Assembly: GCA_015061285.1 (NCBI GenBank)
Contig: SUWW01000001.1
Coordinates: 248,001 to 312,000, forward strand
DNA from: Bacteroidales bacterium
Lineage (GTDB): Bacteria > Bacteroidota > Bacteroidia > Bacteroidales > Marinilabiliaceae
Direction: 5' to 3'
DNA length: 64,000 nucleotides
Shown in pieces: positions 1 through 9,102 of this stretch. The notes beneath the pieces were generated by a model. It made no database searches. It saw only the letters and a list, made by a program, of their open reading frames with translations, and was not told where the DNA came from. The stretch's first letter is position 1, and every line of letters starts with the position of its first letter. The position numbers and the translations under genes were made by a program.

Positions 1-1068
1 AAAATTGAGATATGCATTGTAGCCTTCGCTATGACGAGCAAGTCCAGGATTTTCAAACATTTGTGCAGATGGCGATTCTCGTTCCGACGCGCCCAATATC
101 TGATAGGTAGAATCGGATGATGGATAGAGTTGTTTTATACGATCGATTTCGTCCACCGTATAATAGCCACCTTTCGAAACATCCAACAAATAGCCTTGCT
201 GCATGAGAGCCCCAACTTCTTGCTTGGAAACAGTTCTGCGAGGATTGGGGACAACTTTCTCATCTGTCGACAGATAGAGGTTGCTTGATGGTATAAGGAA
301 GATTTTGTCGGTGGGGCGTTCACGATATTGCACATTAGCCGTTATGCCGAAACCAAACTTGTCGTTCACTTTTTTTCGAAGCGCTACGTTGGCTATCGTA
401 GTTCCTTGATTTCCGAACTGAACATCGCCCGAAACAACCGACTTAGAGTTGAGAGAGTTTTCGGTGATAATATTTATAATACCTTGAACAGCATTTGCTC
501 CGTAGAGCGCCGAGCAAGCACCTCTCACTACTTCAATGCGATTAATATCTTCAATACCTATATGCAGAACGTCGAAGTTGATAGCACCCATCGAACTTGC
601 AAATGCAGGACGACCATCTATCATCAACAACGTGTTAGCATTCTCGGTATAAAGAAGCATGTTATTATCAGGAACATTATTCAACCCTCGCATTTGCACG
701 TCGTATACGCCATTGGTTTTCTCCGATACTATCATACCAGGAATCAATCGGAATGCCTCTTCTATAGTGGATATTCCGTAGGTACGAAGCTCATCGCGCG
801 TAATTACAGTAGATGACAATGGGGAAGAGAAAGAACTCTCTTCATTTTTTGATGCCGACGAAACACTCTTATTCATAATGAGAGCGAAGAGTTCATCTAC
901 GCTACTAACGCCAAGTGTTTCTACAGCCTGCATCAAATCTTCAAGGGGAAGTTCCGACAATTCGTCGGTCGACATTGCTAAAATTTGTTCACGAGTTAAT
1001 TGTTTCCCTTGAGCAAAAACCCCTACACTCAAGAAAAACGCAAATGTCAATAAGAAAATTTTTTTCAT
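1..1068 (-). CDS. TonB-dependent receptor, N-terminal part (partial)
   Basis: This is an outer-membrane receptor that would import a ligand using TonB energy. The frame is open from ATG at 1068 down to base 1, so the C-terminal barrel lies outside the window. The protein begins with a signal peptide (MKKIFLLTFAFFLSVGVFAQ). A short acidic stretch follows, ending near NKSVSSASK, which is the usual lead-in of siderophore/cobalamin-type receptors. A plug domain comes next, with IEEAFRLIPGM, LLMIDGRPA, INRIEVVRGACSALYGANA and GIINIIT. There is no carboxypeptidase-regulatory-like N-terminal domain, so it is not of the SusC class. The part seen is 356 residues. Substrate cannot be told; an iron or cobalamin type is likely by architecture. 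It is divergent from the protease at 1364. Confidence 0.9.
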   Translation of the reverse strand, partial: MKKIFLLTFAFFLSVGVFAQGKQLTREQILAMSTDELSELPLEDLMQAVETLGVSSVDELFALIMNKSVSSASKNEESSFSSPLSSTVITRDELRTYGISTIEEAFRLIPGMIVSEKTNGVYDVQMRGLNNVPDNNMLLYTENANTLLMIDGRPAFASSMGAINFDVLHIGIEDINRIEVVRGACSALYGANAVQGIINIITENSLNSKSVVSGDVQFGNQGTTIANVALRKKVNDKFGFGITANVQYRERPTDKIFLIPSSNLYLSTDEKVVPNPRRTVSKQEVGALMQQGYLLDVSKGGYYTVDEIDRIKQLYPSSDSTYQILGASERESPSAQMFENPGLARHSEGYNAYLNF

Positions 1069-1293
1069 GGTATGGATGAAGTTTGTGGTTTGTTACAATA
1101 GTGCGTTTTTACAAACGCTAAATTATTAATAATAATTAACCATTCAACCCTACATAGTTAATTTTTACATCAACCTAAATATGTTGTACAACATATTCAC
1201 TTATACCAAAATAGCTATTCAAAAATGAATATAAAAGACCGAGCAAATGCGCATAAAAATCCAACAATCTAAATATCAGCATCTTACATAAAG

Positions 1294-1337
1294 ATTTACA
1301 CACGAATATTTACATATATGTAGATAATCTATTTTTG
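1294..1337 (+). promoter_or_regulatory. Putative promoter of the zinc protease gene
   Basis: TATTTTTG at 1330-1337 matches the Bacteroidetes -7 consensus TAnnTTTG exactly. TTTAC motifs at about 1294 and 1308 are weak -33 candidates. The start codon at 1364 would follow a leader of about 20 bases. The rest of the 1069-1363 gap is AT-rich divergent upstream sequence in which I see no gene. Confidence 0.5.
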
Positions 1338-1363
1338 CATCATAATATAGATTCATATACATA

Positions 1364-3802
1364 ATGAACAGACTAACATCACTTATCATCATTATTGTTG
1401 CGTTGACGAATGTATACACAGATTCGAACGCACAATTCCTTTGGTTTGGACGCAAGAAAGCTACCCAAGACACGACAACAGTTGCACCGAAAGCAAAAAA
1501 AGCCCCACGAGAGGGTTTTTTCTCAGTGCGTAAAGAAAAAGAAGATTGGTTTTTCGAAATTCCAGACTCTTTGCTCAACGTACCATTTCTGACAGTAACG
1601 CGCTACGTATCAACACCTGTAGAACTTGGCACTTATGGTGGAGAGTTGGTAAATCACCAGATGAACTATTGGCAGAAAAAAGACAACAAACTGTATCTAC
1701 GCACGCTCATCTACGATGCCACTGCACCAAACGGCGATGATATAAATCGCGCACTTGCCGTAAGCACCGAAGACCCTATAGTGGCTTCGTTCAAGATAGA
1801 ATCGAAAGAGAAATCTCCTATCGACTCTACTTTGCGCTACTCTATCAAGGTTACTCAGTTTCTTTTAGGCGACAACATTGTGACCGGATTCACCGAACGC
1901 GAACGCGACGAAGTAGGAGCTACGGGCATAAAATCGGACCTCTCCTACATCGATCGCATAGATACATACCCTATAAACACTGAAGTTAGTACGGTAAAGA
2001 CCTACAACTGTAAGAAAGCCACAAAGGCCGTTGGAGGCAAGATTACGGGCATAATTACATTTCGCTTCAACACCTCATTCGTACAGCTACCCCGCGACCC
2101 AATGCGTCGCAGAATTTTCGACGCTCGCGTAGGCTACTTTACTGAGAGCGACCGACTCTACTCCGACGATCAGCAGCAAGTTCGCCGCCGACATTTTGCC
2201 GCTCGCTGGCGTCTTGAGCCTAAAAATGCAGCCGACATTGAGAAGATGAAACGTGGCGAACTCATTGAACCTAAGAAGCCTATCGTGTATTATATCGACC
2301 CTGCAACGCCTAAAAAATGGCGTAAATATCTAATACAAGGTGTGAACGATTGGAATGCAGCATTCGAAGCTGCCGGTTGGAAAAATGCAATACACGCAGA
2401 AGAATGGCCCGAAGATAGCACTGGCATAAGTATGGAAGACGCTCGATTCTCTGTCATTCGCTACTTGGCTTCACCAATAAAAAATGCTTATGGGCCTCAC
2501 ATTTCCGACCCTCGCACTGGCGAAATTCTTAATTCAGACATCGGCTGGTATCATAATGTGATGGAACTTATCCACGATTGGTATTTAGTACAAGTTGGAG
2601 CCATCGACACCGCTGCCCGCCACATGGTGTTTCCCGACGAATTGATGGGCGAACTCATACGATTTGTTAGTTCTCACGAAGTGGGTCACACACTTGGACT
2701 ACGCCACAATATGGGCTCAAGCAGCACAACTCCCATCGATAGCCTTCGTTGCAAAGAATGGGTAGAAAAAAATGGACATACTGCCTCTATTATGGACTAT
2801 GCACGCTTCAACTATGTAGCTCAGCCTGAAGATAATATTGGTTACGCTGGATTGATGCCTCGCATAAATACGTATGATAAATGGGCGATAGAATGGGGTT
2901 ATAAATATTTCCCCGATGCACAAAACGAAGAACAAGAGCGCCTAATACTCAACAAAATTACCACTGAGCGACTCAACAACAACCGTAGATTGTGGTTTGG
3001 CGGCGAAGGTCGCGACAACGACCCAAATGCGCAAACAGAAGACCTCAGCAACGACCCTACTAAAGCAGCAGAATATGGCATTCGCAATCTCAAACGCATT
3101 GCCCCTCTACTTCCCGAATGGACTGCTCAGGAAGCCGACCAATACGAAAATTTAAGACAAGTCTTCACAAGTCTCATAGGCCAATACAAACGATATATCG
3201 GCCATGCAGCAAGCAACATTGGCGGACTATACCACGAATATAAGAGTGTAGAACAGAGTGGCGATGTGTATACTCCGGTAGAAAAGGCTCGTGCAAAACA
3301 GGCATTGGAATTCATTGATAAATATGCATTTACAGAACCAACTTGGCTCACACAATTGCCATACATAATGAAGATAGACCGCTCGCAACTGGGTCTTACT
3401 CAGCCATTAGGCGAATTCGCGGCAAGTAGAGTATTCAGTGAAAAGGTTCTAAACAATATTTGTAAATATGCCGACCACAAAAACACCTACAAGCCAATCG
3501 ATTACGCCAACGACATTGTCAAAATTACATTCCGCGAGCTATACTCTCACGCCAAAATCAGCAAGTGGCGCAAAGCGGTACAAAACAAGGCTATTGAAGT
3601 ATTGCTAAACTCTTGGGGAACAAGCTTTGATAGCGAAAGCCATCCTTATGTAACCATGATGCTCGACGAAATTGAAAAACGTGCTTCACAATACGCTGGA
3701 GGCGACACAGAGACTAAGCTCTTCTACAACGACATGTCGAAACGTATAAAACATGAACGCGAAAATGCTAACGCAGGACTGAGTGTAACCATAAAAAAAT
3801 AG
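1364..3802 (+). CDS. Secreted zinc-dependent metalloprotease (DUF5117/Met-zincin type)
   Basis: This 812-residue exported protein is of the large Bacteroidetes zincin family with N-terminal DUF5118/DUF5117-like regions and a C-terminal metzincin core. The signal peptide is at residues 1-24 (ending DSNAQ). The extended zinc motif HEVGHTLGLRHN lies at about residues 438-449 and supplies three His ligands plus the catalytic Glu. SIMDYARFNYVAQPED follows and fits the Met-turn, and VYYIDPATPKKW lies upstream of the core. Length agrees with the family (about 800-850). It stands alone, with a promoter upstream and a hairpin at 3894. It probably digests proteins in the periplasm or outside the cell; the substrate is unknown. 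Confidence 0.92.
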   Translation: MNRLTSLIIIIVALTNVYTDSNAQFLWFGRKKATQDTTTVAPKAKKAPREGFFSVRKEKEDWFFEIPDSLLNVPFLTVTRYVSTPVELGTYGGELVNHQMNYWQKKDNKLYLRTLIYDATAPNGDDINRALAVSTEDPIVASFKIESKEKSPIDSTLRYSIKVTQFLLGDNIVTGFTERERDEVGATGIKSDLSYIDRIDTYPINTEVSTVKTYNCKKATKAVGGKITGIITFRFNTSFVQLPRDPMRRRIFDARVGYFTESDRLYSDDQQQVRRRHFAARWRLEPKNAADIEKMKRGELIEPKKPIVYYIDPATPKKWRKYLIQGVNDWNAAFEAAGWKNAIHAEEWPEDSTGISMEDARFSVIRYLASPIKNAYGPHISDPRTGEILNSDIGWYHNVMELIHDWYLVQVGAIDTAARHMVFPDELMGELIRFVSSHEVGHTLGLRHNMGSSSTTPIDSLRCKEWVEKNGHTASIMDYARFNYVAQPEDNIGYAGLMPRINTYDKWAIEWGYKYFPDAQNEEQERLILNKITTERLNNNRRLWFGGEGRDNDPNAQTEDLSNDPTKAAEYGIRNLKRIAPLLPEWTAQEADQYENLRQVFTSLIGQYKRYIGHAASNIGGLYHEYKSVEQSGDVYTPVEKARAKQALEFIDKYAFTEPTWLTQLPYIMKIDRSQLGLTQPLGEFAASRVFSEKVLNNICKYADHKNTYKPIDYANDIVKITFRELYSHAKISKWRKAVQNKAIEVLLNSWGTSFDSESHPYVTMMLDEIEKRASQYAGGDTETKLFYNDMSKRIKHERENANAGLSVTIKK

Positions 3803-3893
3803 ATTCTTATCGGTTAACATCTTTTTACATAAGTATTTTGCGTAAATATTATCACGTATAAATATTGTATAATTTACAATACTCAACAAAATT

Positions 3894-3935
3894 CATACGA
3901 TTTGCTTTTACAATAAAAGTAAATCGTATGTTTTA
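3894..3935 (+). terminator. Hairpin with short T tract after the protease gene
   Basis: CATACGATTT at 3894-3903 pairs with AAATCGTATG at 3921-3930. Inside it CTTTT pairs with AAAAG, and TTTTA follows. It is AT-rich and lies 90 bases past the stop, so termination is plausible rather than certain. Confidence 0.45.
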
Positions 3936-4109
3936 CATACATAATAAAAGCAACAGAAGTAATTATTGAGACTTTAGAAAAAATACAAATTGCCACATTG
4001 AAGACATTGACGGAGGAAAAATTGTAAAATTTGCAGCCTCATATACCAATGAGAAAGTAAAAGCAGAAATAACAAGGGCTAAGAGCCAAAGAACAAATAT
4101 TTATAGAAG
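3936..4109 (+). other. Gap before nfnA; open frame without a start
   Basis: The 3803-4109 gap holds the hairpin at 3894. Past that, a frame starting after a TGA near 3967 stays open for about 45 codons up to the nfnA start. It has no start codon and no family resemblance that I recognise. It may be a decayed gene end or chance. I see no perfect TAnnTTTG box here. Confidence 0.3.
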
Positions 4110-4943
4110 ATGAATCTTATAGTAGCTAAGGAACTCTTTTCGACTAATGTAGCGAAGTTCGTTGTAGAAGCACCACGCATTGCAAAATCGCGTCGTGCAG
4201 GTCACTTCGTAATTATCCGCATTGGCGAAGATGGCGAACGCATACCGCTCACCATAGCTGGTAGCGATGTAGAAAAAGGTACAATAACACTCGTTGTGCA
4301 ACGCATTGGCGTATCGACAAACAAACTCTTCAACTTGAATGTAGGCGACTACATCACCGATGTTGTTGGTCCACTTGGTCAAGCCACTAAGATTGAGAAA
4401 CAAGAGGGCACGGTGCTCGCTTGTGGAGGTGGCGTAGGTGTAGCTCCTTTGCTTCCTATTATTCAAGCACACAAAGCAGCTGGCAACCGTGTAGTAGCTG
4501 TACTTGCAGCACGCACAAAAGACCTCATCATTCTCGAAGAAGAGGTTCGCAAGAGCGCCGACGAAGTCATCATCATGACCGATGATGGTTCGTATGGCAA
4601 AAAAGGCGTCGTAACAGTAGGTATGGAAGACGTGATTGCTCGCGAGAAAGTGTCGGAAGCTGTAGTTATCGGACCTGCCATAATGATGAAATTTGCAGCA
4701 CTCACAACCAAGAAATACGACATTCCTACCGTGGTGAGCCTCAACACAGTAATGGTAGACGGCACTGGCATGTGTGGCGCTTGTCGCGTAACCGTTGGGG
4801 GCAAAACCAAATTCGTATGCGTTGATGGTCCTGAATTCGATGCTCATCAAGTCGATTTCGATGGTATGCTTGCTCGTATGGCAGGTTACAAAGCCGAAGA
4901 GACCGCAGCCCTCGAAGCATGGAAAGCTGCACAAAACAAATAA
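4110..4943 (+). CDS. nfnA: NfnA-type ferredoxin-NADP oxidoreductase small subunit
   Basis: This is the FAD- and [2Fe-2S]-containing small subunit of an NADH-dependent reduced ferredoxin:NADP oxidoreductase, often annotated as a sulfide/dihydroorotate dehydrogenase-like FAD/NAD-binding protein. Visible are the FAD-contact motif RIPLTIA, the nucleotide-binding ACGGGVGVAPLLPI, and the C-terminal cluster-binding DGTGMCGACRV with a third Cys in KFVCVDG. Only three Cys are obvious. In characterised NfnA an Asp supplies the fourth ligand, which fits here. The 277-residue length is normal. The next gene, 24 bases downstream, encodes the large subunit, so the two form one operon. The complex is cytoplasmic and couples NADH, NADPH and ferredoxin pools, probably by flavin-based bifurcation. 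Confidence 0.9.
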   Translation: MNLIVAKELFSTNVAKFVVEAPRIAKSRRAGHFVIIRIGEDGERIPLTIAGSDVEKGTITLVVQRIGVSTNKLFNLNVGDYITDVVGPLGQATKIEKQEGTVLACGGGVGVAPLLPIIQAHKAAGNRVVAVLAARTKDLIILEEEVRKSADEVIIMTDDGSYGKKGVVTVGMEDVIAREKVSEAVVIGPAIMMKFAALTTKKYDIPTVVSLNTVMVDGTGMCGACRVTVGGKTKFVCVDGPEFDAHQVDFDGMLARMAGYKAEETAALEAWKAAQNK

Positions 4944-4967
4944 TCAAAACCTCAAGAAAAGAATAAC

Positions 4968-6440
4968 ATGGCAATAGATATAGAAAAACTAAAAGCCGAG
5001 CGCGAAGAGGCGTGGCGCGTTGAAGTACGCAACGCCATCAAACCCAAAGACCGTATGGCGTTGGAGCGCGTAAAAATGACCGAAGTTGACCCTAACGTAC
5101 GCAACAAATCGTATGTAGAAGTAAACGAAGGCTTGACACTTGAGCAGGCTCGCGAAGAGGCTAAACGTTGTCTCGACTGCCCTAACCCAGGCTGTATGAC
5201 AGGCTGCCCTGTTGAAATCAACATACCTAAATTCATAAAGAATATCGAACGCGGCGAGATTCTCGAAGCTGCCAAGACTATAAAACAAACAAGCTCATTA
5301 CCAGCTGTTTGCGGCCGTGTTTGCCCTCAAGAGAAGCAATGCGAGAGCCAATGCGTATATACCAAATCGAAGAAGCAGGCAGTAGCAATTGGCTACCTCG
5401 AGCGTTTTGCAGCCGACTATGAGCGCAACTCGGGCAAGATGGCTATTCCAGAACTTGCTCCTGCCAACGGCATCAAAGTGGCTGCTATCGGTTCGGGCCC
5501 TGCAGGTTTGACCTTCGCTGGCGATATGGCTAAGCGTGGTTACGATGTGACCGTATTCGAAGCATTGCACGAAATTGGTGGTGTGCTTAAATATGGTATA
5601 CCAGAATTCCGTTTGCCAAACTCGATCGTTGAGGCCGAAATAGACAACCTCCGCAAGATGGGCGTGAAATTCGAGCCAGACTTCATCGTTGGCAAGACCG
5701 CTACTATGGACGACCTCCGCGCCGAGGGCTTCAAAGCCTTCTTCGTTGGTTCGGGTGCCGGACTACCTCGTTTCATGAATATTCCTGGCGAGAACTGCAT
5801 TGGCATCATGAGTTCCAACGAATACCTCACACGTGTTAACCTCATGGGCGCTGCCGATCCGAAGAAAGATACGCCTGTATTCTTCGGCAAAAACGTAGTT
5901 GTAGTTGGTGGTGGCAACACCGCAATGGACTCTGTACGTACTGCAAAGCGCCTTGGTGCTGAGCATGTTTATCTTGTTTATCGTCGTTCGATGGACGAGA
6001 TGCCAGCCCGCAAAGAGGAGATTAAGCACGCTCAGGAAGAGGGAATCGAGTTTATGCTTCTCCACAATCCTATTGAGTACATTGCCGACGAGAAAGGTCG
6101 TGTAAAACAAGCCGTACTACAAGTTATGGAACTTGGTGAGCCTGATGAGCGCGGACGTCGTAGTCCAGTACCTGTTGAAGGAAAGACTGTAACCATCGAT
6201 ACTGATATGGTTGTAGTGAGCGTAGGTGTTTCGCCTAACCCACTCATTCCTAATGCTCACCCTGAACTCCACACCACACAGAAAGGTACGCTCGAAGCTA
6301 ACGACGCCCTCCAGACTACGAAAGAAGACGTGTTTGCTGGTGGCGACATCGTGCGCGGTGGTGCTACTGTAATTCTTGCCATGGGCGACGGTCGTAAAGC
6401 CGCTGCTTCGATGGACGAATACTTGAAAAGCAAGAAGTAA
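4968..6440 (+). CDS. nfnB: NfnB-type large subunit (glutamate synthase small-chain-like)
   Basis: This 490-residue protein resembles the small chain of NADPH glutamate synthase (GltD). Next to nfnA it is best read as NfnB, the subunit carrying FAD and two [4Fe-4S] clusters. Cluster Cys residues are in CLDCPNPGCMTGCP (from about residue 68) and CGRVCPQEKQCESQC (from about 115). The FAD dinucleotide fold starts at GSGPAGLTFAGDMAKRG (about 175), the NADPH site is VVVVGGGNTAMD, and the C-terminal FAD closure is DVFAGGDIVRGGATVILAMG. No glutamate synthase large chain lies nearby, which argues against a role in glutamate synthesis. A strong terminator follows at 6503. Confidence 0.88.
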   Translation: MAIDIEKLKAEREEAWRVEVRNAIKPKDRMALERVKMTEVDPNVRNKSYVEVNEGLTLEQAREEAKRCLDCPNPGCMTGCPVEINIPKFIKNIERGEILEAAKTIKQTSSLPAVCGRVCPQEKQCESQCVYTKSKKQAVAIGYLERFAADYERNSGKMAIPELAPANGIKVAAIGSGPAGLTFAGDMAKRGYDVTVFEALHEIGGVLKYGIPEFRLPNSIVEAEIDNLRKMGVKFEPDFIVGKTATMDDLRAEGFKAFFVGSGAGLPRFMNIPGENCIGIMSSNEYLTRVNLMGAADPKKDTPVFFGKNVVVVGGGNTAMDSVRTAKRLGAEHVYLVYRRSMDEMPARKEEIKHAQEEGIEFMLLHNPIEYIADEKGRVKQAVLQVMELGEPDERGRRSPVPVEGKTVTIDTDMVVVSVGVSPNPLIPNAHPELHTTQKGTLEANDALQTTKEDVFAGGDIVRGGATVILAMGDGRKAAASMDEYLKSKK

Positions 6441-6502
6441 GAAGTAATAAGCCAAAAAGGGCTACGGCTCTTTTTACTATTACATTATTAATTCAATAAT
6501 AG

Positions 6503-6533
6503 AGGGCTGTCACGATGAGTGGTGGCCCTTTTT
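6503..6533 (+). terminator. Rho-independent terminator of nfnAB
   Basis: AGGGC at 6503-6507 pairs with GCCCT at 6525-6529, with an inner CAC/GTG pairing, and is followed by TTTTT. A weaker AGCC/GGCT hairpin with CTTTTT lies just upstream at about 6450-6477. It sits in a convergent gap directly against the end of the minus-strand gene. Confidence 0.75.
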
Positions 6534-7253
6534 CTATAACTCCACAGCGAAGCCAATCGCTATGGCTATTGCGGTTTTTATAGATGTTATTCCACGACCT
6601 TCGTAGTGTTTTACTTTTCTAAAATCACAACCAAGCGTTGGACACAACGCTATAAACCTACGTTTTAGTCGACAACCAATGTTGTAAGAGGAATAGAAAT
6701 GCGTTTTCCCTCCAGCGTCAGCGCCAATTTTTATATCGACAAAAGGTGTTATTCGATTGTCCATGATATTGAACCTTGCACAACCATAAATGGGTATATA
6801 TTTACCCCCATCGTCGTATGACATATAAACGTCATCGTAGTCGTATGAGCTTCTATATGTGGTTGCATCTGATATTCCATAATTAGCTCCTATGCCCAAG
6901 AAAAAGCGCGTACTGAACTGATAACCAACGGTTACCCCTACGCTAGAATATACAATATCGCCAACACCAATAGTATAATTGGCAAAGCCTTTCAATCCCG
7001 TTGATACATTCTCATAGTACCTCGAAGAAATGGGCTTGATTCGCTCCGTTTTTACGACATCGGATAAATCAATAATTATCTCATTGCCATCCGTCATTAC
7101 GACGCGTAAACGACCTTCGTCTGCATATTCAACGGTAGTGCACGTAATTACACTTCCATCACGTAAATAGAGTCTATGTTCCTCGGAATATCGCCCTGCA
7201 TTGATAACTATACACATAAAAAGCAAGAACAATAATAGCGCTAATCTTTTCAT
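6534..7253 (-). CDS. Exported protein with a probable outer-membrane beta-barrel
   Basis: The start is placed at 7253, where MKRLALLLFLLFMCIVINA forms a good signal peptide; an upstream in-frame ATG at 7271 would add only six residues. The product is 239 residues. After the signal is a small domain (LYLRDGSVITCTTVEYADEG) that resembles the short beta-strand domain found ahead of many Bacteroidetes barrels. The rest alternates in barrel style (VGVTVGYQFSTRFFLGIGAN, and a terminal AIAIAIGFAVEL). No family-specific motif is recognised. It is monocistronic, with a well-matched promoter at 7303-7334. Confidence 0.65.
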   Translation of the reverse strand: MKRLALLLFLLFMCIVINAGRYSEEHRLYLRDGSVITCTTVEYADEGRLRVVMTDGNEIIIDLSDVVKTERIKPISSRYYENVSTGLKGFANYTIGVGDIVYSSVGVTVGYQFSTRFFLGIGANYGISDATTYRSSYDYDDVYMSYDDGGKYIPIYGCARFNIMDNRITPFVDIKIGADAGGKTHFYSSYNIGCRLKRRFIALCPTLGCDFRKVKHYEGRGITSIKTAIAIAIGFAVEL

Positions 7254-7302
7254 ATATAGGCCTTTATACAATTGCCGAGTATAATGATTTTTACTATATA
7301 GA

Positions 7303-7334
7303 CAAAAGTATGTATCATGTTATAAATATACAAA
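7303..7334 (-). promoter_or_regulatory. Bacteroidetes-type promoter, -33 TTTG and -7 TACTTTTG
   Basis: On the minus strand TTTG (7331-7334) is followed after 20 bases by TACTTTTG (7303-7310), an exact match to TTTG-N19-21-TAnnTTTG. It drives the barrel protein gene that starts at 7253. Confidence 0.75.
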
Positions 7335-7514
7335 TATGCAAGTATCGCTGAATCCCAATGATGCGATTTATAAATCAATCGTCAACAGATAACTATAAGT
7401 AAAGGCTTTCTTTAGAGGCAGCCTTTGTTGTTTACATATATTGGCTGATAATGAATTAAGTCGAACAAAAATGCCGCTTTGTCGATATTAATATCCATTA
7501 GAAATTGTTGGATG

Positions 7515-7522
7515 TAGTTTTG
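7515..7522 (+). promoter_or_regulatory. Putative -7 box TAGTTTTG of the MacB-like permease gene
   Basis: TAGTTTTG matches TAnnTTTG exactly and would give a leader of about 35 bases before the ATG at 7564. No clear -33 element at the right spacing is seen. The remainder of the 7254-7563 gap, outside this box and the minus-strand promoter, shows nothing I recognise. Confidence 0.5.
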
Positions 7523-7563
7523 TCGCGTTTTGAGATATACGACAATACACAAACAACATAGAG

Positions 7564-8781
7564 ATGAACTACATCAATCTTTTCAAAATTGCCCTTAGAG
7601 CATTGGCAAACAACAAGATGCGCTGCTTGCTTACGATGCTTGGTATAATCATAGGAGTAGCTTCGGTAATAGCTATGCTTGCCATAGGTCAAGGATCAAA
7701 AGAGAGCATCAAAGCTCAGATTTCCGAAATGGGTTCTAACCTAATTATGATTCACCCTGGAGCCGACATGCGCGGCGGTGTGCGCCAAGATGCTTCGTCG
7801 ATGCAGACACTAAAACTCGACGACTACAAGTCGATTTGTGAGCAAACGTCATTGCTCAAATGCGTATCGCCAGTGGTGAATGGTAGTGGTCAACTTATTT
7901 ATGGTTCCAACAACTGCTCTTCTACTGTTTATGGCGTATCTCCAGAATATTTAGAAATACGGCAAAATGAAATAGCCGATGGTGTATGCTTCGACGATAG
8001 TCACGTATCGTCGGCTGCAAAAGTGTGCGTTGTGGGGCAAACTGTTGTCGACAACCTATTCCCCGATGGCGATGCCGTTGGCAAGGTGATTCGCTTCAAG
8101 AGCATACCAATGACAATTATCGGCGTGCTAAAGAAAAAAGGTTACAACAGCATGGGCATGGACCAAGACGATCTTGTGCTCGCACCCTATACCACCATTC
8201 AGAAACGAGTTCTCGCCATAACATATCTTCAATCAATATATGCTTCGGCCATAGCTGAGGAGCAAACGACTGCCGCTATTGAAGAGATCAGCGAGATACT
8301 GCGTCAAAACCACAAAATCGGGCGCAACGACGACGACGATTTCAACATACGTTCGCAAGAGGAGCTATCATCAATGATGACCTCAACAAGCGACATGATG
8401 ACCGTGCTACTTGCTTGCATTGCTGGCATTTCGCTCCTTGTGGGCGGCATAGGTATAATGAATATTATGTATGTGTCGGTAACAGAGCGCACACGCGAGA
8501 TAGGTCTGCGTATGTCGATAGGCGCTAAAGGACGCGACATTATGAGCCAATTTCTCATAGAATCGATTCTTATATCGATAACGGGAGGCGTGATAGGCGT
8601 GCTTTTCGGGATATTCTCGTCGTATATGGTTAAAGCTGTTTTTGCTTGGCCAATATCAATACAAGCATACACAGTAATACTCTCGTTTGCAGTATGTACA
8701 ATAACAGGCGTATTCTTTGGATGGTATCCTGCCAAGAAAGCAGCAAGCCTCGACCCCATTGAAGCATTGAGATACGAATAG
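7564..8781 (+). CDS. MacB/FtsX-family ABC transporter permease
   Basis: This 405-residue inner-membrane protein has the four-helix MacB architecture. The first helix is LTMLGIIIGVASVIAMLAIG (about residues 22-45). A large periplasmic MacB_PCD domain follows (SVTMxGVSPEYLEIR-type signature seen as VYGVSPEYLEIRQNEIADG). Three C-terminal helices surround the FtsX signature (GIGIMNIMYVSVTERTREIG, then FLIESILISITGGVIGVLFG). Such permeases work with a MacB/LolD-like ATPase and often a periplasmic adaptor, but neither is adjacent here. It is flanked by its own -7 box and a strong terminator, so it is monocistronic and its partner must be elsewhere. Substrate unknown. Confidence 0.9.
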   Translation: MNYINLFKIALRALANNKMRCLLTMLGIIIGVASVIAMLAIGQGSKESIKAQISEMGSNLIMIHPGADMRGGVRQDASSMQTLKLDDYKSICEQTSLLKCVSPVVNGSGQLIYGSNNCSSTVYGVSPEYLEIRQNEIADGVCFDDSHVSSAAKVCVVGQTVVDNLFPDGDAVGKVIRFKSIPMTIIGVLKKKGYNSMGMDQDDLVLAPYTTIQKRVLAITYLQSIYASAIAEEQTTAAIEEISEILRQNHKIGRNDDDDFNIRSQEELSSMMTSTSDMMTVLLACIAGISLLVGGIGIMNIMYVSVTERTREIGLRMSIGAKGRDIMSQFLIESILISITGGVIGVLFGIFSSYMVKAVFAWPISIQAYTVILSFAVCTITGVFFGWYPAKKAASLDPIEALRYE

Positions 8782-8802
8782 TACCACACACAAAAAAACA
8801 GG

Positions 8803-8831
8803 AAGCCCGCCCAAATGGCGGGCTTTCTATT
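8803..8831 (+). terminator. Strong Rho-independent terminator
   Basis: AAGCCCGCC (8803-8811) and GGCGGGCTT (8817-8825) form a perfect 9-bp GC-rich stem with a 5-base loop, followed by TCTATTT. It lies 21 bases after the permease stop codon. Confidence 0.9.
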
Positions 8832-8950
8832 TATCGCACAGAGAAGGCTGAAAACACTGATTTTATATATGGATAGGCTTATTCGGGCATTACGATGAGT
8901 TTATGAACATACGACATTTTGTAATTGAGAGAATGAATATTTGTTCTGGC

Positions 8951-9040
8951 AAATCAGTGTAATCTGTGTACCAAACATCAATCACGAAAAAACACTAAAA
9001 CGTCAGTTTCGTGATTACTATCGCAATCTGTGTGAATTAT
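8951..9040. repeat. Intergenic element with AATCTGTGT repeats and a 10-bp hairpin
   Basis: AATCTGTGT occurs at both ends (about 8961 and 9026). Between them AATCACGAAA (8980-8989) pairs perfectly with TTTCGTGATT (9007-9016). Related AATCTGTGT-bearing segments are at 33431-33509 and 35197-35277. Apart from this and the promoter at 9067, the 8782-9102 gap shows nothing recognisable. Confidence 0.5.
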
Positions 9041-9066
9041 TCTATAAGCGAAAGTTGAATTGACAT

Positions 9067-9074
9067 TATATTTG
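9067..9074 (+). promoter_or_regulatory. Putative -7 box TATATTTG of the envelope operon
   Basis: TATATTTG is an exact TAnnTTTG match, 28 bases ahead of the ATG at 9103. A -33 element at proper spacing is not clear. It probably starts the transcript running through the LptD gene to rsmE. Confidence 0.5.
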
Positions 9075-9102
9075 CGACGCGAAAACAATATCATTCTCGA
9101 GA

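Noticed and set aside
3967..4109. Open frame leading into nfnA
   Set aside because: It has no start codon and no recognisable similarity; too short to call a gene or a pseudogene.
4101..4934. Long minus-strand ORF (277 codons) opposite nfnA
   Set aside because: It mirrors nfnA almost exactly, its translation is low-complexity Cys/His/Tyr-rich, and nfnA has clear family motifs; it is a shadow frame.
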